Source: an uncultured Pelagibacteraceae bacterium (GTDB lineage Bacteria; Pseudomonadota; Alphaproteobacteria; Pelagibacterales; AG-422-B15). From it: a DNA stretch of 64,000 nucleotides. The notes beneath the pieces were generated by a model. The model was not told the DNA's origin. It did not search any database and worked only from the letters and a program-made list of their open reading frames with translations. Shown one piece after another: positions 55,660-64,000 of this stretch (position 1 is its first letter; each line of letters begins with the position of its first letter). A program made the translations under genes and the position numbers. The stretch spans positions 124,001-188,000 of the forward strand of contig CACNSH010000003.1 in assembly GCA_902622985.1 (NCBI GenBank), written 5' to 3'.

Positions 55660-56340
55660 ATGACAGTAACTTTAAGATCAGATGGAGATGTTTCAATCAT
55701 TCAAATGGATGATGGAAAAGTTAATGTATTCTCTCCTGATATGATAAAAAATTTTAGTGAAATATTAGATCAAGTCCCAACTGACAAAGGGTCTGTTTTA
55801 ATAGCGGGTCGAGAAGGGATGTTTTCTGCTGGATTTGATTTAAAAGTTATGATGTCAAGTCCAGAAAATGCAGCTGATATGGTTAAAAGTGGTTTTAACT
55901 TATTATTAAAAATCTTTACTTTTCCAAGACCGATTGTTGCGGCTTGCAGCGGACATGCAATCGCGCTTGGTGCTTTTTTACTTTGTAGTTGTGATCACCG
56001 TATAGGAATTAAAGGTGACTTTAAAATTGGAGCCAACGAATTACGAAATAATATGATTATTCCAACGCCAATACTTGAACTTGCAAAATTTAAATTGACA
56101 AAACCGCACAAGCAGAGAGCGCTATTAAATGCAGAAATGTATTCAATAGAAGATGCTATTGCTCCAGGTTATTTAGATGAAGTAACTGAACATGAAAAGT
56201 TAATGGAGCTTGCATTGGTTAAAGCAAAAGATTTGGCAACACTCGCTCACCCACAATATCAGCAAACCAAAAAACTCGACCAGGAAGATGTAGCAGCAAA
56301 AATAAGTGCTGGTATACATACCTTAGGAGCAATAAACTAA
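55660..56340 (+). CDS. Enoyl-CoA hydratase/isomerase family (crotonase)
   Basis: 226 residues, slightly short for the family (about 255). The oxyanion-forming region FSAGFDLKVMMS (near residue 54) and FPRPIVAACSGHAIALGAFLLCSCDHRIG are clear crotonase marks. The second catalytic Glu of hydratases would be in GANELRNNMI (Glu near 127). This suggests a CoA-thioester hydratase or isomerase of unknown specificity. It has its own 54-base upstream spacer. Confidence 0.85.
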   Translation: MTVTLRSDGDVSIIQMDDGKVNVFSPDMIKNFSEILDQVPTDKGSVLIAGREGMFSAGFDLKVMMSSPENAADMVKSGFNLLLKIFTFPRPIVAACSGHAIALGAFLLCSCDHRIGIKGDFKIGANELRNNMIIPTPILELAKFKLTKPHKQRALLNAEMYSIEDAIAPGYLDEVTEHEKLMELALVKAKDLATLAHPQYQQTKKLDQEDVAAKISAGIHTLGAIN

Positions 56341-56380
56341 GTAAAATCAATGTATTTTACTGAAACTCTAGTATTTTACT
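56340..56380 (+). repeat. Inverted and direct repeat upstream of aroF (possible operator)
   Basis: AGTAAAAT (56340-56347), six bases, ATTTTACT (56354-56361) is a perfect 8-base inverted repeat. A second copy of GTATTTTACT occurs at 56371-56380, exactly 19 bases after the first at 56352. The T-poor flank rules out a strong intrinsic terminator for the crotonase gene. Two or three similarly oriented half-sites upstream of a biosynthetic gene suggest an operator, but no regulator is identified. Confidence 0.4.
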
Positions 56381-56423
56381 TTATTTAGTACTATAAAGCC
56401 CGCAAAACGAATATTTAAAAAAT

Positions 56424-57803
56424 ATGAAGAAATGGTCTGTTAACAGTTGGAGAAACTACGAGGCTAAGCATTTGCCAGAGTATCCAGATGTGAAGAAATT
56501 AGAAAAAACTGAGGATCAGTTAAGATCTTACCCGCCGCTTGTTTTTGCAGGTGAAGCAAGAGATTTAAAAAGGAATCTTGCTAAAGTTTCAGAGGGTAAA
56601 GCATTTTTGCTGCAAGGTGGTGATTGTGCAGAAAGTTTTGATGATTTCAATGCAGATTATATAAGAGATACATTTAAAGTTTTATTGCAAATGTCAGTCA
56701 CATTAACTGCTGCAGGTAATTGCCCTGTCGTAAAAGTTGGAAGAATGGCAGGTCAGTTTGCAAAACCGCGAAGTGCACCAAAAGAAGAAATAGATGGCGT
56801 TGAGTTAGATAGTTATAAGGGCGACATTATAAATGATATGGATTTTACTGAAGATGCGAGAGTTCCTGATCCTGATCGCATGATCAGAGCATATACTCAA
56901 TCAGCTGCTACACTTAATTTATTGAGAGCTTTTGCTAAAGGTGGATTCTCAGATTTAAATAAAGTTCATCAATGGAATATGGGATTTGTAGATGAAAGTT
57001 CTCAAGGAAAGAAATTTAGAGAACTAGCGAATAAAATCTCGGACACACTATCTTTTATGGAAGCTATTGGAATTTCTTCAAGAAACACGAAACGTCTAAG
57101 AAGCGTTGACTTCTTTACAAGTCACGAGGCTTTATTGCTTCCTTATGAAGAATGTCTGACGCGTCTAGATAGTACATCAGGTGAGGTTTATGACACATCA
57201 GCCCACATGGTTTGGATTGGTGATCGAACCAGACAGCCTGACGGAGCACATGTAGAATTTTGCAGAGGGATTAAAAATCCAATTGGAATTAAATGTGGAC
57301 CATCTTTAGATCCTGAGGAATTGAAAAAGCTTCTTGATATTTTGAACCCTGAGAATGAGGCTGGAAAAATTACATTAATTTGTCGATTTGGTTCTGAGAC
57401 TATAAATGAAAAGTTACCTAAGCTTATACAACCGTTTTTAAATTCAGATCACAATTTAGTTTGGTCTTGTGATCCAATGCATGGTAACACCATGAAAGCT
57501 AATTCAGGCTTTAAAACAAGACCATTTGAAAGTGTTCTTAAAGAAGTTGAGACATTTTTTGATATTCATCATCAAATGGGAACGTACCCAGGTGGAGTTC
57601 ATTTAGAAATGACAGGTCAAAATGTAACTGAATGTATTGGTGGCGCTCAAGCCATTAAGGATGAAGATCTTTCAGCTAGATATCATACCCACTGTGACCC
57701 AAGGCTGAATGCAAATCAAGCACTTGAACTTGCATTTTTAATATCTGACAAGCTTAGAGAGTCCCAAGAACCACATAATTCAAAAATTACGATTGCTAAG
57801 TAA
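56424..57803 (+). CDS. Class II 3-deoxy-7-phosphoheptulonate (DAHP) synthase
   Basis: 459 residues of the plant-like class II enzyme (AroA-II), the first step of the shikimate pathway: PEP + erythrose-4-P to DAHP. It has [52 protein letters not shown] and [11 protein letters not shown], with metal ligands in [18 protein letters not shown]. This class is typical of alphaproteobacteria and differs from E. coli AroFGH. No tryptophan or phenylalanine leader peptide is visible upstream. Confidence 0.95.
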   Translation: MKKWSVNSWRNYEAKHLPEYPDVKKLEKTEDQLRSYPPLVFAGEARDLKRNLAKVSEGKAFLLQGGDCAESFDDFNADYIRDTFKVLLQMSVTLTAAGNCPVVKVGRMAGQFAKPRSAPKEEIDGVELDSYKGDIINDMDFTEDARVPDPDRMIRAYTQSAATLNLLRAFAKGGFSDLNKVHQWNMGFVDESSQGKKFRELANKISDTLSFMEAIGISSRNTKRLRSVDFFTSHEALLLPYEECLTRLDSTSGEVYDTSAHMVWIGDRTRQPDGAHVEFCRGIKNPIGIKCGPSLDPEELKKLLDILNPENEAGKITLICRFGSETINEKLPKLIQPFLNSDHNLVWSCDPMHGNTMKANSGFKTRPFESVLKEVETFFDIHHQMGTYPGGVHLEMTGQNVTECIGGAQAIKDEDLSARYHTHCDPRLNANQALELAFLISDKLRESQEPHNSKITIAK

Positions 57804-57838
57804 TTGCGACTAAATTATTTAGTTGTAAGATCAGTCAA

Positions 57839-59488
57839 ATGACAGAAAAAACCTCCATATTAATTGTTCAGTCCAACCCACAAGTGGGAAATATTGAGAA
57901 AAATAAGCAAATTGTGATTGATCATATTGAAAGTAACAAATCTGATCTCATAATTTTCTCTGAATTAATGCTTACAGGTTACCCGCCAGAAGATTTGGTT
58001 TTAAAACCAGCTTTTATGGAAAAAGTTAACAATGCAATTTCAGATATTTTGAATTCTTCTAAAAATAGTAATTCAACAATAATTATAGGAACTCCTTTTT
58101 TGGAAGAGAGCAAATTGTTCAATACAGCTCTTGTAATTAATAAGGGTAAGATCTTACATAAACATCATAAAATGGCTTTGCCAAACTATGGGGTATTTGA
58201 TGAAAAAAGAATTTTCTCAAATGGAGAGCAAGTCAGCATAATCGAATTTAATGGAATTAAATTGGGTCTATTTATTTGTGAGGACATATGGGTGAACGAT
58301 ACAATTGTTGCGATAGATAAAAATGAAATTGATTTGGCGGTATCATTAAATGCATCCCCATTTGATATAAATAAAATTGAGGAAAGAGAAAAAAAGGCAC
58401 TCAGTTTTGCAAACTCTATTGATGCTCCTTTAATTTATGTAAATCAAGTTGGAGGTCAAGATGAGATTGTTTTTGACGGATCTTCCTTCTTATGTGATCC
58501 AAAAAAGGTAATTTCTAGATTTAAATACTGCGTTGAAGAAAGCAGGGAATATACATTCAACCTCAATACTAAGACTTTTGATATTGAAGAAGAGGTACCT
58601 CTCAATAGTGACAAGCACGATATTGTCTATTCCAATCTTATGCTTGGGCTAAGAGATTATGTTGAAAAAAATAAATTTCCAGGAGTTGTCATTGGCATTT
58701 CAGGAGGCATAGACAGTGCATTTAGCGCGGTTGTCGCAACCGATGCATTAGGACCTGAAAGAGTAAAAGGCATTTTAATGCCATCTCAGTTTACAAGCGA
58801 GGAAAGTAATGAGGATGCAAATCAGCTAGGCAAAAAATTAGGTATCGAGTTAATAAGTGTTTCTATAAAAGATATCGTGAATTCATACGATAGCACGCTT
58901 TCAAATTTATTCGCGGGTAAAGAAAAAGATATTACTGAAGAAAATATTCAATCAAGAACCAGAGGCGCAATATTGATGGCCTATTCAAACAAGTTTGGCC
59001 ATATGGTAGTTACTAATGGTAATAAATCAGAAGTTTCAGTTGGATATTCAACTTTATACGGAGATATGTGTGGGGGGTTTTCAGTAGTTAAGGATATTTA
59101 TAAATCTGATTTATATAAACTTTCCGAATGGAGAAACGAAAATCTTCCATCATTTTCAGCAATTAAAGCAAAGGAAGTTATTCCTAAAAATATTATAACA
59201 AAAGAGCCCACCGCTGAACTTAAAGAGGATCAGAAAGATAGCGATTCCCTTCCGCCCTATGATGTCTTGGATAAAATTTTGTACTTACTTGTTGAAAAAG
59301 AAAGTTCAATTAACGAGATTATTTCGAAAGGTTATGAGCCAAGCTTGGTTACAAAAGTTCAGAATTTGCTTTATAATTCCGAATATAAACGACGACAAGC
59401 TGCTCCGGGTGTAAAAATTTCAGAGAGAAATTTTGGGTATGACAGACGATACCCAATAACAAATGCATTCAGAGATAAGGAAAAATAG
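57839..59488 (+). CDS. nadE: Glutamine-dependent NAD+ synthetase
   Basis: 549 residues. An N-terminal nitrilase-like glutaminase domain carries the Glu-Lys-Cys triad in SELMLTGYPPEDLV, HKMALPNYGVFDE and LFICEDIW. The C-terminal synthetase domain has the ATP PP-loop GISGGIDSAFSAVVATDALG, GNKSEVSVGYSTLYGDMCGGF and ELKEDQKDSDSLPPY. It makes NAD+ from nicotinate adenine dinucleotide. The gene abuts gltX with no spacer (TAG then ATG). Preceded by a small hairpin but no obvious promoter. Confidence 0.96.
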   Translation: MTEKTSILIVQSNPQVGNIEKNKQIVIDHIESNKSDLIIFSELMLTGYPPEDLVLKPAFMEKVNNAISDILNSSKNSNSTIIIGTPFLEESKLFNTALVINKGKILHKHHKMALPNYGVFDEKRIFSNGEQVSIIEFNGIKLGLFICEDIWVNDTIVAIDKNEIDLAVSLNASPFDINKIEEREKKALSFANSIDAPLIYVNQVGGQDEIVFDGSSFLCDPKKVISRFKYCVEESREYTFNLNTKTFDIEEEVPLNSDKHDIVYSNLMLGLRDYVEKNKFPGVVIGISGGIDSAFSAVVATDALGPERVKGILMPSQFTSEESNEDANQLGKKLGIELISVSIKDIVNSYDSTLSNLFAGKEKDITEENIQSRTRGAILMAYSNKFGHMVVTNGNKSEVSVGYSTLYGDMCGGFSVVKDIYKSDLYKLSEWRNENLPSFSAIKAKEVIPKNIITKEPTAELKEDQKDSDSLPPYDVLDKILYLLVEKESSINEIISKGYEPSLVTKVQNLLYNSEYKRRQAAPGVKISERNFGYDRRYPITNAFRDKEK

Positions 59489-60817
59489 ATGACAACGATA
59501 ACAAGATTTGCACCTAGTCCAACAGGATTATTGCACTTGGGTAATATCAGAACAGCACTCATAAATTGGTTGTATGCTAAAAATAGTGGTGGAAAATTTA
59601 TTCTTCGAATTGATGATACCGATCAAGAGAGGTCAAAAGATGAATACATTTCTCAAATAAAATATGATTTGGAGTGGCTGGGAATAGACTATGACGAGAC
59701 TTTTAATCAGTCTTCTAGATTTGAAAGATATAAAGAGCAATTCGAAAAATTAAAATCTGATGGCAGAATATATGCTTGCTATGAAACTCCTGAAGAACTT
59801 GAGAGAAAAAGAAAGCTTCAGATGGCTGCCGGTGGAAAGCAAGTGTATGACCGTTCTGCATTAAAATTAACGGAGAAACAAATTAAAGATTATAAGAATG
59901 ATGGAAGAAAACCTCATTGGCGATTTCTTCTTCAAACAGAACGCATGAAATGGAATGATCTATTAAAGGGTGAAATTGATATTGATTTAACAAGCTTATC
60001 AGATCCTGTTTTATTTCGAGAAGATGGTGTTCCACTTTATACTTTCAGTTCAGCTGTAGATGATGTTGATTACAACATTACTAATGTAATTAGAGGGGAT
60101 GATCACACTAGTAATACCGCTGTTCAAATTGAAATCATCAATGCATTGGATGAAAATAAAATTTCATTTGCACATCATGCCCTTTTAAAGGCATCTACAG
60201 GAGACAAACTATCAAAAAGAGACAATGTAATATCAATCGATAGTTTTAGAAAAGATAATATTGAGCCCATCTCAATTCTCAGCTTACTAGCAACGATTGG
60301 AACTTCAAATTCAATTGAACTAAAGAGTGGGATAAAACAAATCATTGACGAATTTAAACTTGAGACAATTTCAACATCACCAGGACGTATTGAAATTGAT
60401 GTCCTAAAGGCGCTTAACAAAAAACAAGTCCAAAAATTTGATTATGAGGAAATTCAATCAAGACTTACTGAGATTGATGAAAATGTTGATAAAAGGTTTT
60501 GGGACACCATAAAAGGTAATCTGGAAACTGTTGAAGAAATATCTTCTTGGACTAACATTGTATTTAACAGCAAGCCTGCTGAGTCTAATGATAAAGATTA
60601 TATAAAATTAGCATTAGAGTTAATGCCAGAGGAACCGTGGGATGATGATACTTGGACTACTTGGACAAATGCCATAAAAGAAAAAACAGGACGTAAGGGC
60701 AAAGAATTGTTTCTTCCATTGCGAGTAGCATTCACAGGACTGACACATGGTCCAGAAATGAAGCTTCTCATACAACTAATTGGTAGAGAAAAAATTATTG
60801 AGAGGATACAGACTTAA
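59489..60817 (+). CDS. gltX: Glutamyl-tRNA synthetase
   Basis: 442-residue class I synthetase. HIGH-type motif is PSPTGLLHLGNIRTA at the N terminus, and the KMSKS equivalent is GDKLSKRDNV. It has LRIDDTDQERS and YACYETPEELE. Alphaproteobacteria often carry two GltX; this one is of the second, GltX2-like type by eye, so it may charge tRNA-Gln as well as tRNA-Glu. That cannot be decided from this window. It is contiguous with nadE and cysS. Confidence 0.94.
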   Translation: MTTITRFAPSPTGLLHLGNIRTALINWLYAKNSGGKFILRIDDTDQERSKDEYISQIKYDLEWLGIDYDETFNQSSRFERYKEQFEKLKSDGRIYACYETPEELERKRKLQMAAGGKQVYDRSALKLTEKQIKDYKNDGRKPHWRFLLQTERMKWNDLLKGEIDIDLTSLSDPVLFREDGVPLYTFSSAVDDVDYNITNVIRGDDHTSNTAVQIEIINALDENKISFAHHALLKASTGDKLSKRDNVISIDSFRKDNIEPISILSLLATIGTSNSIELKSGIKQIIDEFKLETISTSPGRIEIDVLKALNKKQVQKFDYEEIQSRLTEIDENVDKRFWDTIKGNLETVEEISSWTNIVFNSKPAESNDKDYIKLALELMPEEPWDDDTWTTWTNAIKEKTGRKGKELFLPLRVAFTGLTHGPEMKLLIQLIGREKIIERIQT

Positions 60818-62182
60818 ATGGACTTGATGCTTTACGATACATTTACCAATTCAAAAAAGAAGTTTGAACCAATTGATCCAAATAATGTGCGAATGTACGT
60901 TTGTGGGCCAACTGTTTACGATTATGCGCATGTAGGCAATGCTCGACCAGTTATAGTGTTTGATATTTTATTTCGATTACTCCAAAAAATTTATGGCATT
61001 GAAAATGTAACTTATGTAAGAAATATCACTGACGTTGATGATAAAATTATACACGCAGCAAATGATCAAAATGAAGACATTGGAATACTTACAGAAAAGA
61101 CAATTAATTATTTTCATGACGATGCGAAATATATTGGTGCTTTAAAACCTACATTTGAGCCAAGAGCAACTGAACATATACCTGAGATGATCGAGTTGAT
61201 TGAAAAACTCATATCAAAAGAGTTTGCATATGTAGCGGATGGTAATGTTCTTTTTTCTTCAAATAAATTTAAAGAATATGGAAAACTCTCTGGCAAGAAT
61301 TTAGATGAAATGGTTGCTGGTTCGCGTGTAGGTGTAGAAAGTTATAAAAAAGAAGAATCTGACTTTGTATTATGGAAACCTTCAAAAGAAGATGAGCCCA
61401 GTTGGAAAAGTCCATGGGGAGATGGAAGGCCCGGCTGGCACATTGAGTGCTCTGCAATGAGTGAAAAACTTTTAGGGGAAAATTTTGATATTCATGGAGG
61501 AGGCCAAGATTTAATATTTCCACATCATGAGAATGAAATTGCTCAAAGTGAGTGTGCAAATAATAACAAATTTGCAAATTATTGGGTTCACAATGGCTTT
61601 GTTACTGTTGAGGGTAATAAAATGTCAAAGTCTGATGGTAATTTTGTAACTGTAAATGAGTTAAAAGACAGTTTCCAAGGGGAAGTTATTAGGCTTACCA
61701 TGATATCAACTCACTACAGACAACCTCTGAATTGGACCAAGGATAACCTCAATGAAAGTAAAAAAACATTAGATAAATGGTACACATTCTTGAGCAATTT
61801 TAATGGTGATGAATTAAAAGATACAAATAATGATAATGAAATTATGGAAACATTATTGGATGATATGAATACACCTAAAGCTATTAGCGTGCTTCATCAA
61901 AAATTTAAAGATTGCCAATCAGGGGATAAAGGCTTAGTGAGCAATTTTTTATATTCAGCAAATATGCTTGGACTTTTAGATGAAAAACCATCTGAATGGC
62001 TTTCCTGGAAAAAGGAAAATTTAAATATTAATATCGCTCAAGTTGAGTTACTTATTGCTCAAAGAAATGAGGCACGATCAAACAAGAACTTTGATGATGC
62101 TGATAGGATCCGAGATGAGTTAGATAAAATGGGCGTCATACTTGAAGATCAAGGTGGTGAAACAACTTGGAAAGTTAAGTAA
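60818..62182 (+). CDS. cysS: Cysteinyl-tRNA synthetase
   Basis: 454-residue class I synthetase. N-terminal YVCGPTVYDYAHVGNARP holds the Cys zinc ligand and the HIGH-like motif; HIECSAMSEKLLG and FPHHENEIAQSE hold the remaining zinc ligands; KMSKSDGNF is the KMSKS loop. The length is normal. It follows gltX directly and is followed by cimA, with start and stop adjacent (TAA then GTG). Confidence 0.97.
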   Translation: MDLMLYDTFTNSKKKFEPIDPNNVRMYVCGPTVYDYAHVGNARPVIVFDILFRLLQKIYGIENVTYVRNITDVDDKIIHAANDQNEDIGILTEKTINYFHDDAKYIGALKPTFEPRATEHIPEMIELIEKLISKEFAYVADGNVLFSSNKFKEYGKLSGKNLDEMVAGSRVGVESYKKEESDFVLWKPSKEDEPSWKSPWGDGRPGWHIECSAMSEKLLGENFDIHGGGQDLIFPHHENEIAQSECANNNKFANYWVHNGFVTVEGNKMSKSDGNFVTVNELKDSFQGEVIRLTMISTHYRQPLNWTKDNLNESKKTLDKWYTFLSNFNGDELKDTNNDNEIMETLLDDMNTPKAISVLHQKFKDCQSGDKGLVSNFLYSANMLGLLDEKPSEWLSWKKENLNINIAQVELLIAQRNEARSNKNFDDADRIRDELDKMGVILEDQGGETTWKVK

Positions 62183-63700
62183 GTGAAAGAAAAACTTTAC
62201 ATATTTGATACGACTCTTAGAGACGGAGCTCAAACTTACGGTGTTGATTTTAATGTTGATGAAAAAAAGCTTCTCGCAAAAAAATTAGATGAGCTTGGTG
62301 TTGATTATATTGAGGGTGGATGGCCAGGAGCAAACGCAACTGATACTAAGTTTTTTAATGAAGATTTAAAATTTGAAAACTCAATGTTTACCGCGTTTGG
62401 CATGACAAAAAAAACTGGTCGCAGTGCGGAAAATGATCCTGGTTTGGCTGCAATGATAAATATTAATGCGCCATCAGCATGTGTTGTTGGAAAATCTTGG
62501 GATTTCCATGTTGATCTTGCACTGAGAATTACAAATGAGGAAAATTTAGAAAATATTGGAGAGTCGGTAAAATTTTTAGCAAAAACGAAAAAAGAAGTGC
62601 ATTTCGATGCTGAACATTTTTTTGATGGTTACAAATCTAACCCAAATTATGCAATTGACTGTCTTAAAGCTGCAAAGTCAAATGGCGCACGTTGGCTTGT
62701 TCTTTGTGATACGAATGGAGGAACCCTTCCGCATGAAGTTGAAGATATCGTATCAAAAGTTTCTAAAGAAATTTCAGGAGATCATCTTGGAATTCATGCA
62801 CATAATGACACAGGTAATGCAGTCGCCAATACTCTTGCTGCTGTAAGAGCAGGTGTAAGACAGGTACAGGGCACGATAAATGGTTTAGGTGAGAGATGTG
62901 GAAATGCTAATCTGATTTCACTTTTGCCAACATTTGCTTTTAAAAATGAATTTGAAAACAAATTTGACTTATCAATTAATAGAGAACGACTTAATCTTTT
63001 AACCGAGCTTTCAAGGCTCCTTGATGAAATCTTAAACAGAGTCCCAAATCGAACAGCGCCTTATGTTGGCTCTTCTGCTTTTGCACATAAGGGTGGATTA
63101 CATGTTTCTGCGGTCAATAAAGATCCAAAGACTTACGAACACATCAATCCTGAACTTGTGGGCAATCAAAGGCAAATTATCATCTCTGAACAATCAGGAA
63201 AATCTAATATTTTATCAAAGTTAAAATCAGCAGGAATAGAAGTTAATGAAGACGATAAGACAATTCAAAAAATCTTAGATCGAGTAAAAGAAAGAGAATT
63301 TAATGGATACTCTTACGATGGGGCCGATGCTTCTTTTGAAATACTTGTTAATAAAGTGCTTGGCAAAATGCCAGAATATTTTGAAGTAATTAGTTTTAAT
63401 GTGAATGTACAAAATTCAGGTGAAGAGGGACAGACCATGTCAGAAGCTTCTGTGAAATTAAAAATTGATATAACAAAAGATTTTCTTCACGGATTCTTTT
63501 TTGGTGAGGATCAAGCTAGGTACCTGGTTGAGGTCTCACAAAATAAACTTGAACAAATAGAGGTTGACGCAAGCAAGAGTGCTGTCAAAATAGAAAGAAT
63601 TGGAGAAATTGGAGGAACATCTATCTCAATTAATTCAATTGGAGAGATTGAATTATCAAGCTTAATTGACCACCATACAAAATGGTTCAATGAATTTTGA
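62183..63700 (+). CDS. cimA: (R)-citramalate synthase
   Basis: 505 residues of the 2-isopropylmalate synthase family. It starts with GTG (MKEKLYIFDTTLRDGAQTYGVDF), has GGWPGANATDTKFF, the metal-binding GIHAHNDTGNAVANTLAAVRAG and GLGERCGNANL, and a C-terminal allosteric regulatory domain. It condenses pyruvate and acetyl-CoA to citramalate, opening the pyruvate route to 2-oxobutyrate and isoleucine. The GWPGANATD and TAFGMTKK sequences follow the CimA pattern rather than LeuA; LeuA or homocitrate synthase activity is the alternative. It is coupled to cysS. Confidence 0.92.
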   Translation: MKEKLYIFDTTLRDGAQTYGVDFNVDEKKLLAKKLDELGVDYIEGGWPGANATDTKFFNEDLKFENSMFTAFGMTKKTGRSAENDPGLAAMININAPSACVVGKSWDFHVDLALRITNEENLENIGESVKFLAKTKKEVHFDAEHFFDGYKSNPNYAIDCLKAAKSNGARWLVLCDTNGGTLPHEVEDIVSKVSKEISGDHLGIHAHNDTGNAVANTLAAVRAGVRQVQGTINGLGERCGNANLISLLPTFAFKNEFENKFDLSINRERLNLLTELSRLLDEILNRVPNRTAPYVGSSAFAHKGGLHVSAVNKDPKTYEHINPELVGNQRQIIISEQSGKSNILSKLKSAGIEVNEDDKTIQKILDRVKEREFNGYSYDGADASFEILVNKVLGKMPEYFEVISFNVNVQNSGEEGQTMSEASVKLKIDITKDFLHGFFFGEDQARYLVEVSQNKLEQIEVDASKSAVKIERIGEIGGTSISINSIGEIELSSLIDHHTKWFNEF

Positions 63701-63757
63701 CCTAAAGGGCTCAAAATTATTATTGAATAATTATAAAAAGCAGTTAATTCTTCATTC

Positions 63758-64000
63758 ATGACTGATAATGTACAAGATGAAATAAAAAACATTGTTGATC
63801 AAAACGATGTAGTTCTCTTCATGAAAGGGACAAAGGACCAGCCTCAATGCGGTTTTTCGAATGCTGTTGTAAATACTCTTTCTTTTATGAACGTAAATTA
63901 TAAAGACGTAAATATTTTGGAAAGTGACGAACTGAGACAAGGTATAAAAGATTTCACTAACTGGCCTACAATTCCACAACTTTACATTAAGGGCGAGTTT
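63758..64000 (+). CDS. grxD: Monothiol glutaredoxin (Grx4-type), cut by window end
   Basis: 81 codons from ATG to the window edge; the stop is not seen. The product starts MTDNVQDEIKNIVDQNDVVLFMKGTKDQP and carries the CGFS active site (CGFSNAVV), then WPTIPQLYIKGEF, all diagnostic of the Fe-S cluster-binding monothiol glutaredoxins that donate or store [2Fe-2S] clusters. It usually follows bolA; here the upstream 57 bases hold no bolA, and the previous gene is cimA. Confidence 0.93.
   Translation, partial: MTDNVQDEIKNIVDQNDVVLFMKGTKDQPQCGFSNAVVNTLSFMNVNYKDVNILESDELRQGIKDFTNWPTIPQLYIKGEF

Noticed and set aside
57804-57838. Hairpin 57806-57826 (ACTAAA/TTTAGT core) before nadE
   Set aside because: It is short and AT-rich with no T tract or conserved motif, so it may be chance in this composition.

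Overview
This window looks like a chromosome segment of a streamlined, AT-rich, free-living alphaproteobacterium, probably marine (SAR11 / HIMB59 / AEGEAN-169-like in style). The evidence is the alphaproteobacterial gene orders (xseA-DUF2093-M23 peptidase; msbA-DUF374-waaA-lpxK; ubiA/rsmE-gshA; lspA-DUF3035 lipoprotein; hisS-hisZ-hisG), the alpha-type histidyl-tRNA synthetase with a tRNA-His lacking the encoded G-1, a class II DAHP synthase, very short spacers and frequent start/stop overlaps. I see no insertion sequence, prophage, CRISPR array or integrase. Almost every base lies in a gene or a short regulatory spacer.

Layout: 1-1.5 kb holds the end of hisD, infA, maf and an unknown small protein. 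1.55-1.71 kb holds tRNA-Phe and tRNA-His, followed by a convergent MFS transporter. 2.9-6.3 kb is a hisS-hisZ-hisG operon preceded by what looks like a histidine attenuator with a His-rich leader peptide. A strong two-way terminator separates it from the leftward groESL operon. 9.3-17.1 kb is a rightward run of HAD phosphatase, ribF, ileS, lspA, DUF3035 lipoprotein, SbmA-like transporter and a compact pgi. Leftward rsmD-rluB and rightward tadA follow. 18.9-22.6 kb holds a split ACAD10/11-type module (acyl-CoA dehydrogenase and APH-fold kinase) around a PLP enzyme. Then come purD, xseA, DUF2093 and an M23 peptidase, and the leftward lipid A block (late acyltransferase, lpxK, waaA, DUF374, msbA) with pmbA and ubiA. 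34-39 kb: rsmE, gshA, MscS channel, hydrolase, DUF4396, DUF1289 and rpoZ.

39.4-50.6 kb is the most accessory-like part. It has two separate pairs of acyl-CoA dehydrogenases, an MFE2-like SDR, a TauE/SafE permease, a phosphomannomutase-type enzyme, and a cobalamin riboswitch driving a TonB-dependent receptor plus a small DUF6580-like membrane protein. The end is mostly housekeeping: gph, glmU-glmS, a secreted haloalkane-dehalogenase-like hydrolase, a crotonase, class II DAHP synthase, and a tight nadE-gltX-cysS-cimA operon, then a CGFS glutaredoxin cut by the window edge.

The observations I rate highest are the candidate histidine attenuator upstream of hisS-hisZ-hisG, the cobalamin riboswitch/receptor/DUF6580 unit as a candidate B12 uptake route, the split ACAD10/11 module, and the twin heteromeric-looking dehydrogenase pairs.
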